From Streptococcus salivarius (GTDB lineage Bacteria > Bacillota > Bacilli > Lactobacillales > Streptococcaceae), in the NCBI RefSeq assembly GCF_009738225.1, contig NZ_CP018187.1, positions 506,501-570,500 on the forward strand: 64,000 nucleotides of DNA. The letters are read 5' to 3'. Position 1 is the stretch's first letter; every line of letters starts with the position of its first letter. This document shows positions 17,496-26,303 of this stretch, in pieces. The notes below the pieces were generated by a model, which worked only from the letters and a program-made list of their open reading frames with translations, was not told where the DNA came from and ran no database searches. The translations under genes and the position numbers were made by a program.

Positions 17496-17581
17496 ATACA
17501 TAGCTATACATTTAAATATAAAAAACTAGTCTTACTAATACTAGACTGTATATATGTGCAAGATTTCTAAAGGATGAAGTT

Positions 17582-17911
17582 ATGTCAGTAATCTACTCAA
17601 AAGTAAAAATGTCAAATAATATTTTTGAAGCTTGTAAATTGGTAAGAAACTTTATGACTATACCAATTAGTGAGATAAAAAATAGGATTCAAAAGGGAGA
17701 AGTTTTATTAGAATGTAATTATCTAGATTTAGAGGAATTGATAAAAATGAGGACCCTCCTAGAAAGTCTTGAAACATTAGGTGCTCAAATATATTTATAT
17801 GAAGGAGATTACGAGGTAAGTATGGAATTCCTTAGTAATACAATCGAGTCATATAAGGGTATTGCTGAAGATAGAGAAAAGATAGATGAATTGATGTTTT
17901 CTGATGAGTAA
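17582..17911 (+). CDS. Unrecognised 109-aa acidic protein, possibly L7/L12-C-terminal-like
   Basis: A small soluble protein. Residues 12-75 (EACKLVRNFMTIPISEIKNR, a Gly-Glu turn, then LEELIKMRTLLESLETLGAQ and IYLYE) follow a strand-helix-helix-strand order similar to the C-terminal domain of ribosomal protein L7/L12, where helix-helix-strand similarly ends in [10 protein letters not shown]. The resemblance is weak and is my inference. Residues 80-109 are acidic and helical. AAAGGATG precedes the ATG at 17582. No partner is evident; it sits between the HTH-membrane regulator and the second GRKPSP paralogue. Confidence 0.6.
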   Translation: MSVIYSKVKMSNNIFEACKLVRNFMTIPISEIKNRIQKGEVLLECNYLDLEELIKMRTLLESLETLGAQIYLYEGDYEVSMEFLSNTIESYKGIAEDREKIDELMFSDE

Positions 17912-17929
17912 TAAATAAACCATAATGTG

Positions 17930-17981
17930 AACTGCCCCCAAAAAGTGTGATAGAGAAAATCTAACTTTTGGGTGCAGTTTC
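17930..17981. repeat. IS-end-like hairpin
   Basis: AACTGC-C-CCCAAAA faces TTTTGGG-T-GCAGTT across 17930-17981, with GTGTGATAGAGAAAATCTAAC between. The arms resemble the terminal inverted repeats of streptococcal IS3-family elements (IS861-like) placed head to head, as in a miniature derivative. It may also act as a terminator for the gene at 17582. Confidence 0.5.
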
Positions 17982-18129
17982 TTTTCTTCTTCCATCCATT
18001 TTCATGAGATGGCTTGTCACTTAAGCACCTAAGGTAGTCTCAAAAAATTCTCTCTTATATCCGATTTTATTTTCATAAGACGAGATTAAAGTATGATAAA
18101 ATAAAGAAAAAGAGATAAAGGAGTCAGCT

Positions 18130-19368
18130 ATGGCAACTAGAGAAGAATGGGTGCGTCACTTTGAGGACGTCAATGGACGTAAACCAAGTCCTGAGGAGTT
18201 TATGGAAGCTAAGAAAGAGGGTTTTGTCATTGCTTCGGAGGAACCAAGTGCCCAAGTGTCTGAGCAGGTTGAGGCTAAGCAGGTGGATAGTTCTGAAGCT
18301 ACTGAAGAGGTGACAGCTGACTCAGTAGCAGATACGCAACCAGAAGAGGCTCAGGTGGCATTAGAGGAGGAAGCTCCTAAGCCAATGCCTGAGTTGAATA
18401 TGGAGAAAGAGCAAGAAAAAGAAACTCCAAAGGCAAGTCAGATACCTTTGGAAAACCCTTATTACAAACCAAAAGTAACCAAGAATAATGCTTTTGTTAA
18501 TATTGCTTTGCCGATTATTATCCTAGTTTTGGGGATTCTATTCGTCATTTTGTCTTGGACGCTTCCTTTCGGTTTTGTCTTTACTTTCCTTGCTTTCTTC
18601 CTTATCATTCTAGCTATTGTGACTTTGGTTTTGAGTCTGAAGTCGACACGCAAGGCACTTTCTATTATTGCCCTAGTCATGTCAATCATCTTCTTCATGA
18701 CTTCGCTTGCTGGAGCAGGCTATCAAGCAGTGAAATTTGTCATGAACCATGCTGAGCAGTTCCAAAGTGATGGTCACGATAGAGCTTATCTGTACATCGA
18801 TGAGAATTATAAGTTTGACTGGACTGAGGATCAGTTTAAGGAGTTGAAGGTTGGTACTTTGACATTGGATGAGGTCTTGGACGCTCACGGTAAGGCGACT
18901 GATGCCGAGTATAGTGATGCTTACGAGGAAGATAAACCAGATTTGCTAGACCTTACCTATAGAAAAGAAAACACAGATGGAAACAACTATGTTCGTTTGA
19001 CTTTTGAGAATAAAGGCGATGTCTATGTTTTGAAATCTGCCTCAGCAACCTTTAACTATGATAAGGTTAAAAAAGTTGATGATTATCATAGCAACTGGAC
19101 AAAAGATGACTATGAAAAGTTGGCTGTAGGTACACAAGCTGATTTGCTTAAGGGTACACGACTTTCTGAGGTGGTTGAAAAACACCCAGAGGCTAGCTTC
19201 ACTTATCATGAAATGAGACAAACCGAACAGGGCGATCTCACTCAGTCAGTGAGTCTTAGCTACCGTGATTATAATCCAGAAAATGGTAAGGTAGATACTG
19301 TTCGTTTGACCTTCGACTATGACAAACGTGAAAACGAGTACTTCTTGACAGATAAATCAGACGAATAG
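18130..19368 (+). CDS. Second GRKPSP-motif membrane protein with two C-terminal repeats
   Basis: A 412-residue paralogue of the protein at 14164. Residues 1-28 repeat the motif EW...F..VNGRKPSPEEF.EAK. Residues 30-115 are an acidic Glu/Pro linker, and three hydrophobic helices follow at about 123-205. Two similar domains (about 222-315 and 318-412) open with DW.ED.FKEL..G and NW.KDDYEKL..G and contain the KAT/HPEA segments seen in the paralogue. It lacks the long Ser/Asp linker of the first copy. AAAGGAG precedes the ATG. Function unknown; the shared N-terminal motif suggests a common cytoplasmic partner. Confidence 0.75.
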   Translation: MATREEWVRHFEDVNGRKPSPEEFMEAKKEGFVIASEEPSAQVSEQVEAKQVDSSEATEEVTADSVADTQPEEAQVALEEEAPKPMPELNMEKEQEKETPKASQIPLENPYYKPKVTKNNAFVNIALPIIILVLGILFVILSWTLPFGFVFTFLAFFLIILAIVTLVLSLKSTRKALSIIALVMSIIFFMTSLAGAGYQAVKFVMNHAEQFQSDGHDRAYLYIDENYKFDWTEDQFKELKVGTLTLDEVLDAHGKATDAEYSDAYEEDKPDLLDLTYRKENTDGNNYVRLTFENKGDVYVLKSASATFNYDKVKKVDDYHSNWTKDDYEKLAVGTQADLLKGTRLSEVVEKHPEASFTYHEMRQTEQGDLTQSVSLSYRDYNPENGKVDTVRLTFDYDKRENEYFLTDKSDE

Positions 19369-19385
19369 GACTACTTTGTTAGTCA

Positions 19386-19415
19386 TTCAAGCTCAGGGAT
19401 ACCTGGGCTTTTTAG
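19386..19415 (+). terminator. Rho-independent terminator
   Basis: AAGCTCAGG/CCTGGGCTT stem, loop GATA, followed by TTTT. Confidence 0.75.
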
Positions 19416-19483
19416 TATCAACAAAAGAGGATAAAATCTGGTATAATAGAATTGATTGATTTTTCAAGAAAGAAGTGTCACAG

Positions 19484-20389
19484 ATGAACATACAACAACT
19501 ACGTTATGTCGTAGCCATTGCCAACAGCGGAACCTTCCGTGAGGCAGCCAGCAAGCTCTTTGTGAGCCAGCCTAGCCTATCAGTGGCTATCAAGGATTTG
19601 GAGCAGGAGCTGAATTTTCAAATTTTCACCCGTACAACGACGGGGGCTGTCTTGACCAGTCAGGGTATGACCTTTTATGAGCGTGCGCTTGAGGTGGTAT
19701 GCAGTTTTGATAGTTTTGAAAATCGCTATCTCAATGCTTCTGAAAAGGGTAACCAGTATTCGATTGCCAGCCAGCACTATGACTTTTTGCCACCTTTGAT
19801 TACGACTTTTTCAGAGCGTTACCCTGATTACAAGGATTTCCGTATCTTTGAGTCTACGACCATTCAGATTTTGGATGAGGTAGCCAAGGGACACAGTGAG
19901 ATTGGGATTATCTATTTGAATCGTCAAAATAGCAAGGGAATCCAGCAAAATATGGACAAGCTTGGGCTTGAGGCTATTGATTTGATTCCGTTTAAGACGC
20001 ACATTTATCTCCGTAAGGGGCATCCTCTGGCTAAAAAAGAAAGTCTGGTCATGGAAGACTTGGCGGCCTTGCCTACGGTGCGTTTCACTCAGGAGAAGGA
20101 CGAGTACCTTTACTATTCTGAGAACTTTGTGGATACGTCAGATTCGTCTCTTATGTTTAACGTGACAGACCGTGCGACTTTGAACGGTATCTTGGAACGT
20201 ACGGATGCTTATGCGACGGGGTCTGGCTTCTTGGATGCACAAAGTGTGAATGGGATTACGGTGATTCCGCTTGAGGATAATTTGGATAACAAGATGGTTT
20301 ATGTCCGTCGTAAGGGGATTAACTTGTCGTCTTGTGCTCTCAAGTTTGTCAATGTTATGTTTGACTACTTTGATACATACAAACCATAG
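19484..20389 (+). CDS. mtaR: LysR-family regulator MtaR/CpsY
   Basis: LysR-type transcription factor of 301 residues, orthologous to streptococcal MtaR/CpsY, reported in other streptococci to govern methionine transport and surface properties. An N-terminal winged helix-turn-helix spans residues 1-62 ([20 protein letters not shown], then [13 protein letters not shown]), and the effector domain spans about 90-300. The ATG at 19484 is preferred over GTG 19475 because AAGAAAG lies at a workable distance and MNIQQLRY is the usual start. The conserved neighbour order mtaR-lspA-rluD supports the name. lspA begins 9 bases after it. Confidence 0.88.
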   Translation: MNIQQLRYVVAIANSGTFREAASKLFVSQPSLSVAIKDLEQELNFQIFTRTTTGAVLTSQGMTFYERALEVVCSFDSFENRYLNASEKGNQYSIASQHYDFLPPLITTFSERYPDYKDFRIFESTTIQILDEVAKGHSEIGIIYLNRQNSKGIQQNMDKLGLEAIDLIPFKTHIYLRKGHPLAKKESLVMEDLAALPTVRFTQEKDEYLYYSENFVDTSDSSLMFNVTDRATLNGILERTDAYATGSGFLDAQSVNGITVIPLEDNLDNKMVYVRRKGINLSSCALKFVNVMFDYFDTYKP

Positions 20390-20397
20390 GAGGATTT

Positions 20398-20859
20398 ATG
20401 CGTAAGGTTGCGATTCCTTTGGCTATTCTAGCTCTGATTGGTTTGGATCAGTGGGTCAAGCATTGGGTTGTGGCAAATATTGCCCTTAACCAAGTTATCA
20501 AGGCTATTCCTGGACTTTTCAGCTTAACCTATCTACAGAACCGTGGTGCTGCCTTTTCGATTTTACAGGATCAGAAATATTTCTTTGTGATTTTGACGGT
20601 TCTAGTGATTGGTGCGGCTCTGGTTTATCTGGTTAAGAATTATCAGAAGAGTCTTTGGCTGGTGCTATCTTTGGTGTTGATTATCTCAGGTGGTATTGGT
20701 AACTTTATTGACCGTCTGCACTTGGGTTACGTGGTTGATATGGTTCAGCTTGATTTTATTGATTTTGCGATATTTAACGTGGCAGACTCCTATCTAACGG
20801 TGGGCGTGCTGCTCTTGATTTTAATCTTATGGAAAGAGGAAAATGGAAGTCATCATTAA
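20398..20859 (+). CDS. lspA: Signal peptidase II (prolipoprotein signal peptidase)
   Basis: Inner-membrane aspartic protease that cleaves the signal peptide from diacylglyceryl prolipoproteins. It has 153 residues with four hydrophobic helices. Catalytic motifs are visible: NRGAAFS near residue 49, GNFIDRL near 100-106 (first catalytic Asp), and FNVADS near 126-131 (second catalytic Asp). AGGAGG stands just before the ATG. It follows mtaR by 9 bases and overlaps the pseudouridine synthase gene by 17 bases, so the three are probably one transcript with translational coupling. Confidence 0.95.
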   Translation: MRKVAIPLAILALIGLDQWVKHWVVANIALNQVIKAIPGLFSLTYLQNRGAAFSILQDQKYFFVILTVLVIGAALVYLVKNYQKSLWLVLSLVLIISGGIGNFIDRLHLGYVVDMVQLDFIDFAIFNVADSYLTVGVLLLILILWKEENGSHH

Positions 20860-21733
20860 AGAGGCGGGAAACCGCCTGGACAAGGCCCTGGCAGATTTGA
20901 CAGAATTGTCACGTAGTCAGGCCAATGAAGCAATCAAGGCTGGGACAGTCTTGGTTAATGGTAAGTCGGCAAAGGCCAAGTATGCGGTTAAAGAGGGTGA
21001 TGTCATCACCTATGAATTGCCAGAAGAAGAGGTCTTGGAGTACAAGGCCGAGGATATTCCTTTGGATATTATCTACGAAGATGCGGATGTGGCAGTGGTC
21101 AACAAACCTCAAGGTATGGTGGTCCATCCCTCAGCTGGTCACACGTCTGGTACCTTGGTCAATGCCCTGATGTATCATGTCAAGGACCTCTCGTCTATCA
21201 ATGGTGTGGTTCGTCCAGGAATTGTCCACCGTATCGATAAGGACACGTCAGGTCTCCTTATGATTGCTAAGAATGATAAGGCTCACAATGCTTTGGCGGC
21301 GGAGCTTAAGGATAAGAAGTCCCTTCGTAAGTATGTGGCTATCGTGCATGGCAATCTGCCTAACGATCGAGGTGTGATTGAGGCTCCGATTGGGCGCTCA
21401 GACAAGGATCGCAAGAAGCAGGCGATTACAGCTAAAGGGAAACCGGCAGTTACACGATTTACCGTTCTTGAACGTTTTGGCAACTATACCTTGGTAGAGT
21501 TGCAACTGGAAACAGGTCGCACGCACCAGATTCGTGTGCACATGGCTTATATCGGTCACCCGGTGGCGGGAGATCCTCTTTATGGGCCACGCAAGACCCT
21601 CAAGGGCCATGGCCAATTTCTACATGCCAAGACCCTTGGTTTCACGCATCCTACGACTGGAGAATTGGTCGAATTTACAGCGGAAGAACCTGCTATTTTC
21701 AAGGAAACCTTGGAGAAGTTGAGAGAAGTTTAA
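20843..21733 (+). CDS. rluD: RluD-family 23S rRNA pseudouridine synthase
   Basis: A 296-residue pseudouridine synthase of the RluA/RluD group, modifying uridines of large-subunit rRNA. An S4 RNA-binding domain occupies residues 1-65. The catalytic domain follows with [16 protein letters not shown] near residue 130, containing the catalytic Asp, and [16 protein letters not shown] near 228. The start overlaps the end of lspA, with AAAGAGGAAA upstream. The exact target (RluD versus other RluA-type sites) is inferred from similarity to streptococcal annotations. Confidence 0.9.
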   Translation: MEVIIKEAGNRLDKALADLTELSRSQANEAIKAGTVLVNGKSAKAKYAVKEGDVITYELPEEEVLEYKAEDIPLDIIYEDADVAVVNKPQGMVVHPSAGHTSGTLVNALMYHVKDLSSINGVVRPGIVHRIDKDTSGLLMIAKNDKAHNALAAELKDKKSLRKYVAIVHGNLPNDRGVIEAPIGRSDKDRKKQAITAKGKPAVTRFTVLERFGNYTLVELQLETGRTHQIRVHMAYIGHPVAGDPLYGPRKTLKGHGQFLHAKTLGFTHPTTGELVEFTAEEPAIFKETLEKLREV

Positions 21734-21751
21734 CAGTCCTAAATTGTCAAA

Positions 21752-21905
21752 TTAAGTTAGACTTTTCAAGTAACTCAGAAAAACTTGGTATGGTGTTTGA
21801 TAATTCAAAGACTTCCTAGGAATTCTATTTCTTTTATCAGCTATAGCTGATAAATAATTTTGAGAAATATTCGTAAAATCCATTTGTTTCGGTAGCGTGC
21901 AGGAA
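21752..21905 (-). pseudogene. IS30-family transposase C-terminal remnant
   Basis: The minus strand reads LPKQMDFTNISQNYLSAIAD, then KRNRIPRKSLNYQTPYQVFL, up to a stop at 21752. The PRKSLNYQTP.QVF motif and the preceding LPK..DFT.ISQ segment are typical of the end of IS30-family transposases. No catalytic core, start codon or inverted repeats remain. It fills most of the gap between rluD and the CPBP protease gene. Confidence 0.75.
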
Positions 21906-21978
21906 TCATCTTTTTCTCTTTGAATAAAAGCCATTTCTACAAAAATAGAAAAGTTTGACAAAAATTTGGAGGTGTGTG

Positions 21979-22719
21979 ATGAAAACTTTTGTACGAGCAT
22001 TTATAATGACTGTTACTTACTTTTTACCCCTTTTTCTCCTCTCAACAGTTGTATCGGGTGAGACAGTTACGAGTTACTTGCTTGCAGGGGTACTGACGGT
22101 GCTAGCCTATCTAGGACTGGTCTGGCTTTATCTGACATTTTGGGATAAAAAACCATGGTCAGTCATGAAATTACGGGTAGACCATCAGGCTATCAAAGGC
22201 TTTGTCCTAGCAGCTTCTTGGACTGTTATAATTGTCGTAGCTAGTTGTGTAGGCGCTATTTTTCTAGGCGATGTGGACAAGTCAGCAGCTAGCTGGTCAG
22301 TTGCTAACCTTGTGAAAGCTTTTGTATCGGCCTTTTTGATTCAAGGCTTTCCTGAAGAATTAGTCTTTCGGGGCTATATTTTTCAGACCCTTCATCTCAA
22401 GCCCGCCCATAAGATGCTGGCGTCAGCTGCTTTATTTGCGGCAATCCATCTAGTACATCTTACATCAGGATGGGGATTTGGGCTCTTAACGACGGCTATG
22501 GCATTTTCCTTCGGTCTATTTGCAGCGATTCTACGTGATCGCTATCAGACGACTTGGGCAGCAGTGGCTGTGCATGGAGGAATTCACATGACTCGTAAAA
22601 TGTTTGAATTGGCTGGCTATGGGTTTGGGAATTCTCATTTTATGCTAGCGGGAGCAGGCTTCTTGTTGTGCTCCATCTATTTACTCTGGCGGTGGTATCG
22701 TCCAGTGGCGGATGTCTAG
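21979..22719 (+). CDS. CPBP-family intramembrane metalloprotease
   Basis: Integral membrane protein of 246 residues of the CAAX-protease/bacteriocin-processing (CPBP, Abi) family. The three hallmark motifs are present: FPEELVFRGYIFQ near residues 122-134 (tandem Glu and Arg), AAIHLVHL near 154-161, and VAVHGGIHM near 197-205 (metal-binding His). TTGGAGGTG precedes ATG 21979, which is better than the in-frame ATG at 21955. In lactic bacteria such proteins are linked to bacteriocin immunity or protein processing; no bacteriocin gene is adjacent, so the role is open. Confidence 0.85.
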   Translation: MKTFVRAFIMTVTYFLPLFLLSTVVSGETVTSYLLAGVLTVLAYLGLVWLYLTFWDKKPWSVMKLRVDHQAIKGFVLAASWTVIIVVASCVGAIFLGDVDKSAASWSVANLVKAFVSAFLIQGFPEELVFRGYIFQTLHLKPAHKMLASAALFAAIHLVHLTSGWGFGLLTTAMAFSFGLFAAILRDRYQTTWAAVAVHGGIHMTRKMFELAGYGFGNSHFMLAGAGFLLCSIYLLWRWYRPVADV

Positions 22720-22785
22720 CTTAATTTTACAAATTGGGAGTTATTAAACGGATAGTCTTTCTTGGGAGAGGCGTCTGTTTTTTTC

Positions 22786-22814
22786 TTGTAAAAGAGTCTG
22801 AAATTTGCTATAAT
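22786..22814 (+). promoter_or_regulatory. pyr operon promoter
   Basis: TTGTAA (22786-22791), 17-base spacer, TATAAT (22809-22814), about 30 bases before the PyrR-binding leader sequence. Confidence 0.75.
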
Positions 22815-22841
22815 TTACCTAATTAAATAAGTCCTTTAATC

Positions 22842-22937
22842 ACTGTCCAGAGAGGCAGGCAAGGAGCCATGAGAAGTGTACGGGTGAACTGTACTCATAT
22901 TTTTGTGTATCTCCTTGTTTTCGAGGGGATTTTTTTG
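22842..22937 (+). promoter_or_regulatory. PyrR-binding attenuator leader
   Basis: TGTCCAGAGAGGCAGGCAAG (22844-22863) matches the PyrR-binding loop consensus (UCCAGAGAGGCU..CAAG). Downstream, ATCTCCTTG (22909-22917) pairs with CGAGGGGAT (22922-22930), followed by seven T, giving the terminator. UMP-bound PyrR is expected to stabilise the binding hairpin and let the terminator form. This is the only PyrR site I found in the operon. Confidence 0.92.
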
Positions 22938-22956
22938 TATTTAGAAAGGTTCTTTT

Positions 22957-23478
22957 ATGAAGAAAAAAGAGATCGTCGATGACGTAACCATGAAACGTGC
23001 CATTACACGTATCACTTATGAGATTATTGAGCGTAACAAAAATCTTGACAAGATTGTCTTGGCTGGTATTAAGACACGTGGTGTTTATATTGCTCAGCGT
23101 ATCCAAGAGCGCTTGAAACAGTTGGAAAACCTTGATGTGCCATTGATTGAGCTTGATACTAAGGCTTTCCGTGATGATGTTAAGGCTGAACAAGACACAT
23201 CTGTTTTCCCTATTGAAATTGATGGAACAGATGTTATCCTTGTGGATGATGTGCTTTACACAGGTCGTACGATTCGTGCAGCTATTGATAATATCGTTAG
23301 CCATGGACGTCCAGCGCGTGTTGGTTTGGCTGTCTTGGTTGACCGTGGTCACCGTGAATTGCCAATCCGTGCGGACTATGTTGGTAAAAATATCCCAACA
23401 AGTGAGTCAGAAGAAATCGAAGTTTTGGTGACAGAAGTTGATGGCAAAGATAGCGTCAACATTATTGATCCAAGCTAA
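22957..23478 (+). CDS. pyrR: Pyr operon regulator / uracil phosphoribosyltransferase
   Basis: A 173-residue RNA-binding attenuation protein with uracil phosphoribosyltransferase fold. The PRPP-binding loop [17 protein letters not shown] is at about residues 93-109, and the basic N-terminal region ([18 protein letters not shown]) is typical. It binds the leader just upstream when UMP is high, so it regulates itself and the genes that follow. The start has AAAGG (22944-22948) ahead of it. First gene of pyrR-pyrP-pyrB-carA-carB. Confidence 0.96.
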   Translation: MKKKEIVDDVTMKRAITRITYEIIERNKNLDKIVLAGIKTRGVYIAQRIQERLKQLENLDVPLIELDTKAFRDDVKAEQDTSVFPIEIDGTDVILVDDVLYTGRTIRAAIDNIVSHGRPARVGLAVLVDRGHRELPIRADYVGKNIPTSESEEIEVLVTEVDGKDSVNIIDPS

Positions 23479-23505
23479 GTTGGCTGACAGATAGGGTGAA
23501 ACGCC

Positions 23506-23644
23506 CTTTGTATCTTGTTAATTGAACACGGGACTCATTTCTTAGGAAAAAAGATAAGTCTCCTAGCACTCTTTGGAGTGCGTTGTCGACTTCCTATTTT
23601 TCTACAGAAATGTTTGGCTAAGCCAAAACGTCCCTTTGTATCTT
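23506..23644 (+). repeat. pyr hairpin element A
   Basis: Long imperfect RNA hairpin. GGGAC...GTCCC closes it; then CATTTCT pairs AGAAATG, with a side hairpin TTTGGC-TAA-GCCAAA; then AAAAA pairs TTTTT; an AGAT/CCTA internal loop; and AAGTC pairs GACTT. It is flanked by TTTGTATCTT and GAACACG linkers shared with the other elements. Copy C at 23749 is identical over 139 bases except one. Confidence 0.8.
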
Positions 23645-23651
23645 ATTTAAC

Positions 23652-23757
23652 TGAACACGCCCTAAGCCTTGTGCAAAAAAGATAAATACTCTTAGGAGCT
23701 GGTGCTCCGTCATCGTATTTCCTATTTTTGCTTTAGGCTTTATACGGGCTTTGTATC
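23652..23757 (+). repeat. pyr hairpin element B
   Basis: GAACACG head, GCCC...GGGC closing pair, TAAGCC/GGCTTTA, GCAAAAA/TTTTTGC, the same AGAT/CCTA internal loop, AAATAC/GTATTT and an apical GGAGC-TGGT-GCTCC hairpin. It ends in CTTTGTATCTT. The stem sequence differs from A and C while the pairing is kept. Confidence 0.78.
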
Positions 23758-23887
23758 TTGTTAATTGAACACGGGACTCATTTCTTAGGAAAAAAGATAA
23801 GTCTCCTAGCACTCTTTGGAGTGCCTTGTCGACTTCCTATTTTTCTACAGAAATGTTTGGCTAAGCCAAAACGTCCCTTTGTATCTT
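23749..23887 (+). repeat. pyr hairpin element C (duplicate of A)
   Basis: A 139-base direct copy of 23506-23644 with a single G-to-C change in the apical region, offset by exactly 243 bases. With A and B it makes a tandem array filling the pyrR-pyrP spacer (23479-23911). It overlaps element B only in the shared linker. No PyrR-binding consensus is present in the array. Confidence 0.82.
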
Positions 23888-23911
23888 GTTTTTAAGGAGT
23901 CCTTTGATATC

Positions 23912-25189
23912 GTGAATAACGTAAAATATGATGTGAATGATATGCCAAAACCTGGTTTATTGGTTGGTTTGTCATTCCAGCACTTGTTTGCCATGTTTGG
24001 TGCGACGGTGCTTGTACCGATTTTGGTTGGGATTGATCCCGCTATTGCTCTTTTCTCATCTGGTTTGGGAACTTTGGCTCACTTGACGGTGACTAAGTAC
24101 AAGATTCCAGCTTACATGGGGTCTAGTTTCGCCTATATTGCAGCCATGCAGATGCTTATGAAGACTGACGGTATCGCAGCGGTAGCTCAAGGTGCCATGG
24201 CTGGTGGTTTGGTCTACTTGATTGTTGCCTTGATTGTTAAGTATGCGGGGAATGCTTGGATTGATAAGGTCCTTCCGCCAATCGTGGTTGGTCCTATTAT
24301 CATTGTTATCGGTTTGAGTCTTGCGGCTAATGCAGTCAAGGATGCGACAATGGTTAATGATACCTATAGTGTCTTCAGTCTTGTGATTTCTATGGTGACT
24401 CTCTTTGCCGTCATCCTCTTTAACATGTATGGTAAGAAAATCATCGGTGTTATCCCAATTTTGCTTGGTTTAATCGTGGGTTATATTTTTTCAGTGGTTC
24501 TTGGTTGGTTGACAGGACATGAGTTTGTTCAATTTTCAAAAGTTGCGGCTGCTCATTGGTTCCAAGTTCCAAGTTTTGACATTCCATTTGTGAATTATGA
24601 CTTCAAACTCTATCCAAGTGCGATTTTAACCATGGCTCCGATTGCTTTTGTGACAATGACCGAACACTTTGGCCATGTCATGGTTTTGAATAGTTTAACT
24701 GGACGTGATTACTTTAAAGATCCAGGTCTTGACCGTACCCTCACTGGTGATGGTTTGGCACAGATTATCGCTGGTTTCTTTGGAGCTCCGCCAGTAACTT
24801 CTTATGGTGAAAATATTGGAGTTATGGCCCTCAGTAAGGTCTACTCAGTTTACGTTATTGCGGGCGCAGCAGTGATTGCGGTCTTGATGAGTTTTATCGG
24901 TAAGGTATCTGCTCTCTTGAGTTCTATCCCAACAGCTGTTTTGGGTGGAATTTCTATTGCCCTCTTTGGGGTTATCGCTGCTAGCGGTTTGAAAATTTTA
25001 GTTGAACATAAGATTGATTTTGATAATAAAAAGAATCTCTTGATTGCTAGTGTTATCTTGGTATCTGGTATCGGTGGTTTGATGATTGACCTTGGTGGTC
25101 TTCAAATCACGGGTGTGGCAAGTTCAACCATTCTTGGAATCTTACTTTACCAAATCTTGCCAGATCCTCATAAAGGTAGCAAGGACTAG
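23912..25189 (+). CDS. pyrP: Uracil permease
   Basis: Nucleobase:cation symporter-2 (NCS2) family transporter of 425 residues importing uracil, with about twelve to fourteen hydrophobic segments. The family signature regions are visible: PILVGIDPAIALFSSGLGTL near residues 36-55, and the TEHFGHVMVLNSLTGRDYF segment near 250-268, with GAPPVTSYGENIGVMALSKV near 290. The start is GTG 23912 (MNNVKYDVNDMPK); AAGGAG at 23894-23899 is the only good ribosome-binding site, at a rather long distance of 12 bases. A longer in-frame reading from 23816 runs through hairpin element C and is unlikely. Second gene of the pyr operon. Confidence 0.92.
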   Translation: MNNVKYDVNDMPKPGLLVGLSFQHLFAMFGATVLVPILVGIDPAIALFSSGLGTLAHLTVTKYKIPAYMGSSFAYIAAMQMLMKTDGIAAVAQGAMAGGLVYLIVALIVKYAGNAWIDKVLPPIVVGPIIIVIGLSLAANAVKDATMVNDTYSVFSLVISMVTLFAVILFNMYGKKIIGVIPILLGLIVGYIFSVVLGWLTGHEFVQFSKVAAAHWFQVPSFDIPFVNYDFKLYPSAILTMAPIAFVTMTEHFGHVMVLNSLTGRDYFKDPGLDRTLTGDGLAQIIAGFFGAPPVTSYGENIGVMALSKVYSVYVIAGAAVIAVLMSFIGKVSALLSSIPTAVLGGISIALFGVIAASGLKILVEHKIDFDNKKNLLIASVILVSGIGGLMIDLGGLQITGVASSTILGILLYQILPDPHKGSKD

Positions 25190-25213
25190 TCAATCATTTA
25201 AAAAGGAAAAACT

Positions 25214-26140
25214 ATGGCGATTGCAGATGGAAAAGTGTCACTGAAGCATTTGGTGACCATGGAAACCCTCACGAATGAAGAGGTCTTGGGCCTAATTCGT
25301 CGAGGTGGAGATTTTAAAAATGGCAGAGCTGATTTCCAGCTGGATCGACAGTATTTCGCTGCCAATCTCTTTTTTGAAAATTCAACACGAACACACAAGT
25401 CCTTCGAAGTGGCTGAGAAAAAACTTGGCTTGGATGTGATTGAGTTCGATGCTGGAACTAGCTCGGTGAATAAGGGTGAGACCCTCTATGATACGATTTT
25501 GACCATGTCTGCCTTGGGCGTTGACATCTGTGTGGTTCGCCACTCGGAAGTTGATTACTACAAGCAGTTGATTGATAGTAGGACTATTCAGACCTCTATT
25601 GTTAATGGTGGTGATGGTTCAGGGCAACACCCAAGTCAGTGTTTGCTTGACTTGATGACCATTTACGAAGAGTTCGGAACCTTTGAAAATCTAAAGATTT
25701 GTATTGCAGGTGATATTACGCATTCGCGTGTCGCTAAGTCCAATATGCAGATTCTCAAGCGTTTGGGTGCTCAGCTTTATTTTGCTGGTCCTGCAGAGTG
25801 GTACTCGAATGAGTTCGATGTCTATGGTCAGCATGTGGCTATTGACGACGTCATTGAGGACTTGGATGTGCTCATGTTGCTTCGTGTTCAGCACGAACGT
25901 CATGGGGACGATAAAGGATTTTCAAAAGAAGACTACCATGCTTTCTATGGTTTGACTGAAGAACGTTATGCCAAGTTAGCTGATCAGGCGATTATCATGC
26001 ATCCTGCTCCGGTTAATCGTGATGTGGAGATTGCTGATAGCCTGGTTGAGGCGCCTAAGGCTCGTATCGTTGCTCAGATGCAAAACGGGGTCTTTGTCCG
26101 TATGGCAATTATTGAAGCTATTTTAAATGGCAAAGCGTAA
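25214..26140 (+). CDS. pyrB: Aspartate carbamoyltransferase catalytic subunit
   Basis: Condenses carbamoyl phosphate and aspartate to carbamoyl-aspartate, the committed step of pyrimidine synthesis. The carbamoyl-phosphate-binding motif [13 protein letters not shown] is at about residues 53-65, [15 protein letters not shown] near 139, and the [11 protein letters not shown] segment near 263. The 308-residue length is normal, with no fused regulatory part. AAAAAGGAAA precedes the ATG. It follows pyrP by 24 bases, the only spacer of the operon without a hairpin element. Confidence 0.97.
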   Translation: MAIADGKVSLKHLVTMETLTNEEVLGLIRRGGDFKNGRADFQLDRQYFAANLFFENSTRTHKSFEVAEKKLGLDVIEFDAGTSSVNKGETLYDTILTMSALGVDICVVRHSEVDYYKQLIDSRTIQTSIVNGGDGSGQHPSQCLLDLMTIYEEFGTFENLKICIAGDITHSRVAKSNMQILKRLGAQLYFAGPAEWYSNEFDVYGQHVAIDDVIEDLDVLMLLRVQHERHGDDKGFSKEDYHAFYGLTEERYAKLADQAIIMHPAPVNRDVEIADSLVEAPKARIVAQMQNGVFVRMAIIEAILNGKA

Positions 26141-26178
26141 ACTACGTTAACCGATTCCTGAGAGAATCAGACGAAAAA

Positions 26179-26280
26179 GAACATGGGCTAAATCTTTGAA
26201 AAGAGACAAATCTTCCTAGAGGCTAGAGCTTCTTTGTTAGATTTGATTTTCATTCAGATGTTTAACGCCCTTTGTATCTT
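26179..26280 (+). repeat. pyr hairpin element D (divergent)
   Basis: GAACATGGGC head and GCCCTTTGTATCTT tail match the other elements. TAAATCT.TGAAAA faces TTTTCA..AGA.GTTTA, and CAAATCT faces AGATTTG at the next level. The CCTA side of the internal loop is lost here. A small GATTC/GAATC hairpin (26153-26168) lies just upstream. Fills the pyrB-carA spacer. Confidence 0.65.
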
Positions 26281-26303
26281 AGTGAAAGGAACAATTTACT
26301 ATA

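Noticed and set aside
22840..23352. Minus-strand 170-codon frame over pyrR
   Set aside because: It is antisense to pyrR and its leader, and its protein has no recognisable features.
23506..23887. CRISPR-like array from the repeats A-B-C
   Set aside because: Units are long, self-complementary and unequal, with no short repeats or unique spacers and no cas genes.
23816..23911. Upstream extension of pyrP to ATG 23816
   Set aside because: The extra 32 codons translate hairpin element C and have no ribosome-binding site; GTG 23912 with AAGGAG upstream gives the family start.
23479..23911. Second and third PyrR attenuators in the pyrR-pyrP spacer, as in B. subtilis
   Set aside because: The PyrR loop consensus (TCCAGAGAGG) is absent, and the hairpins have a different conserved internal loop.
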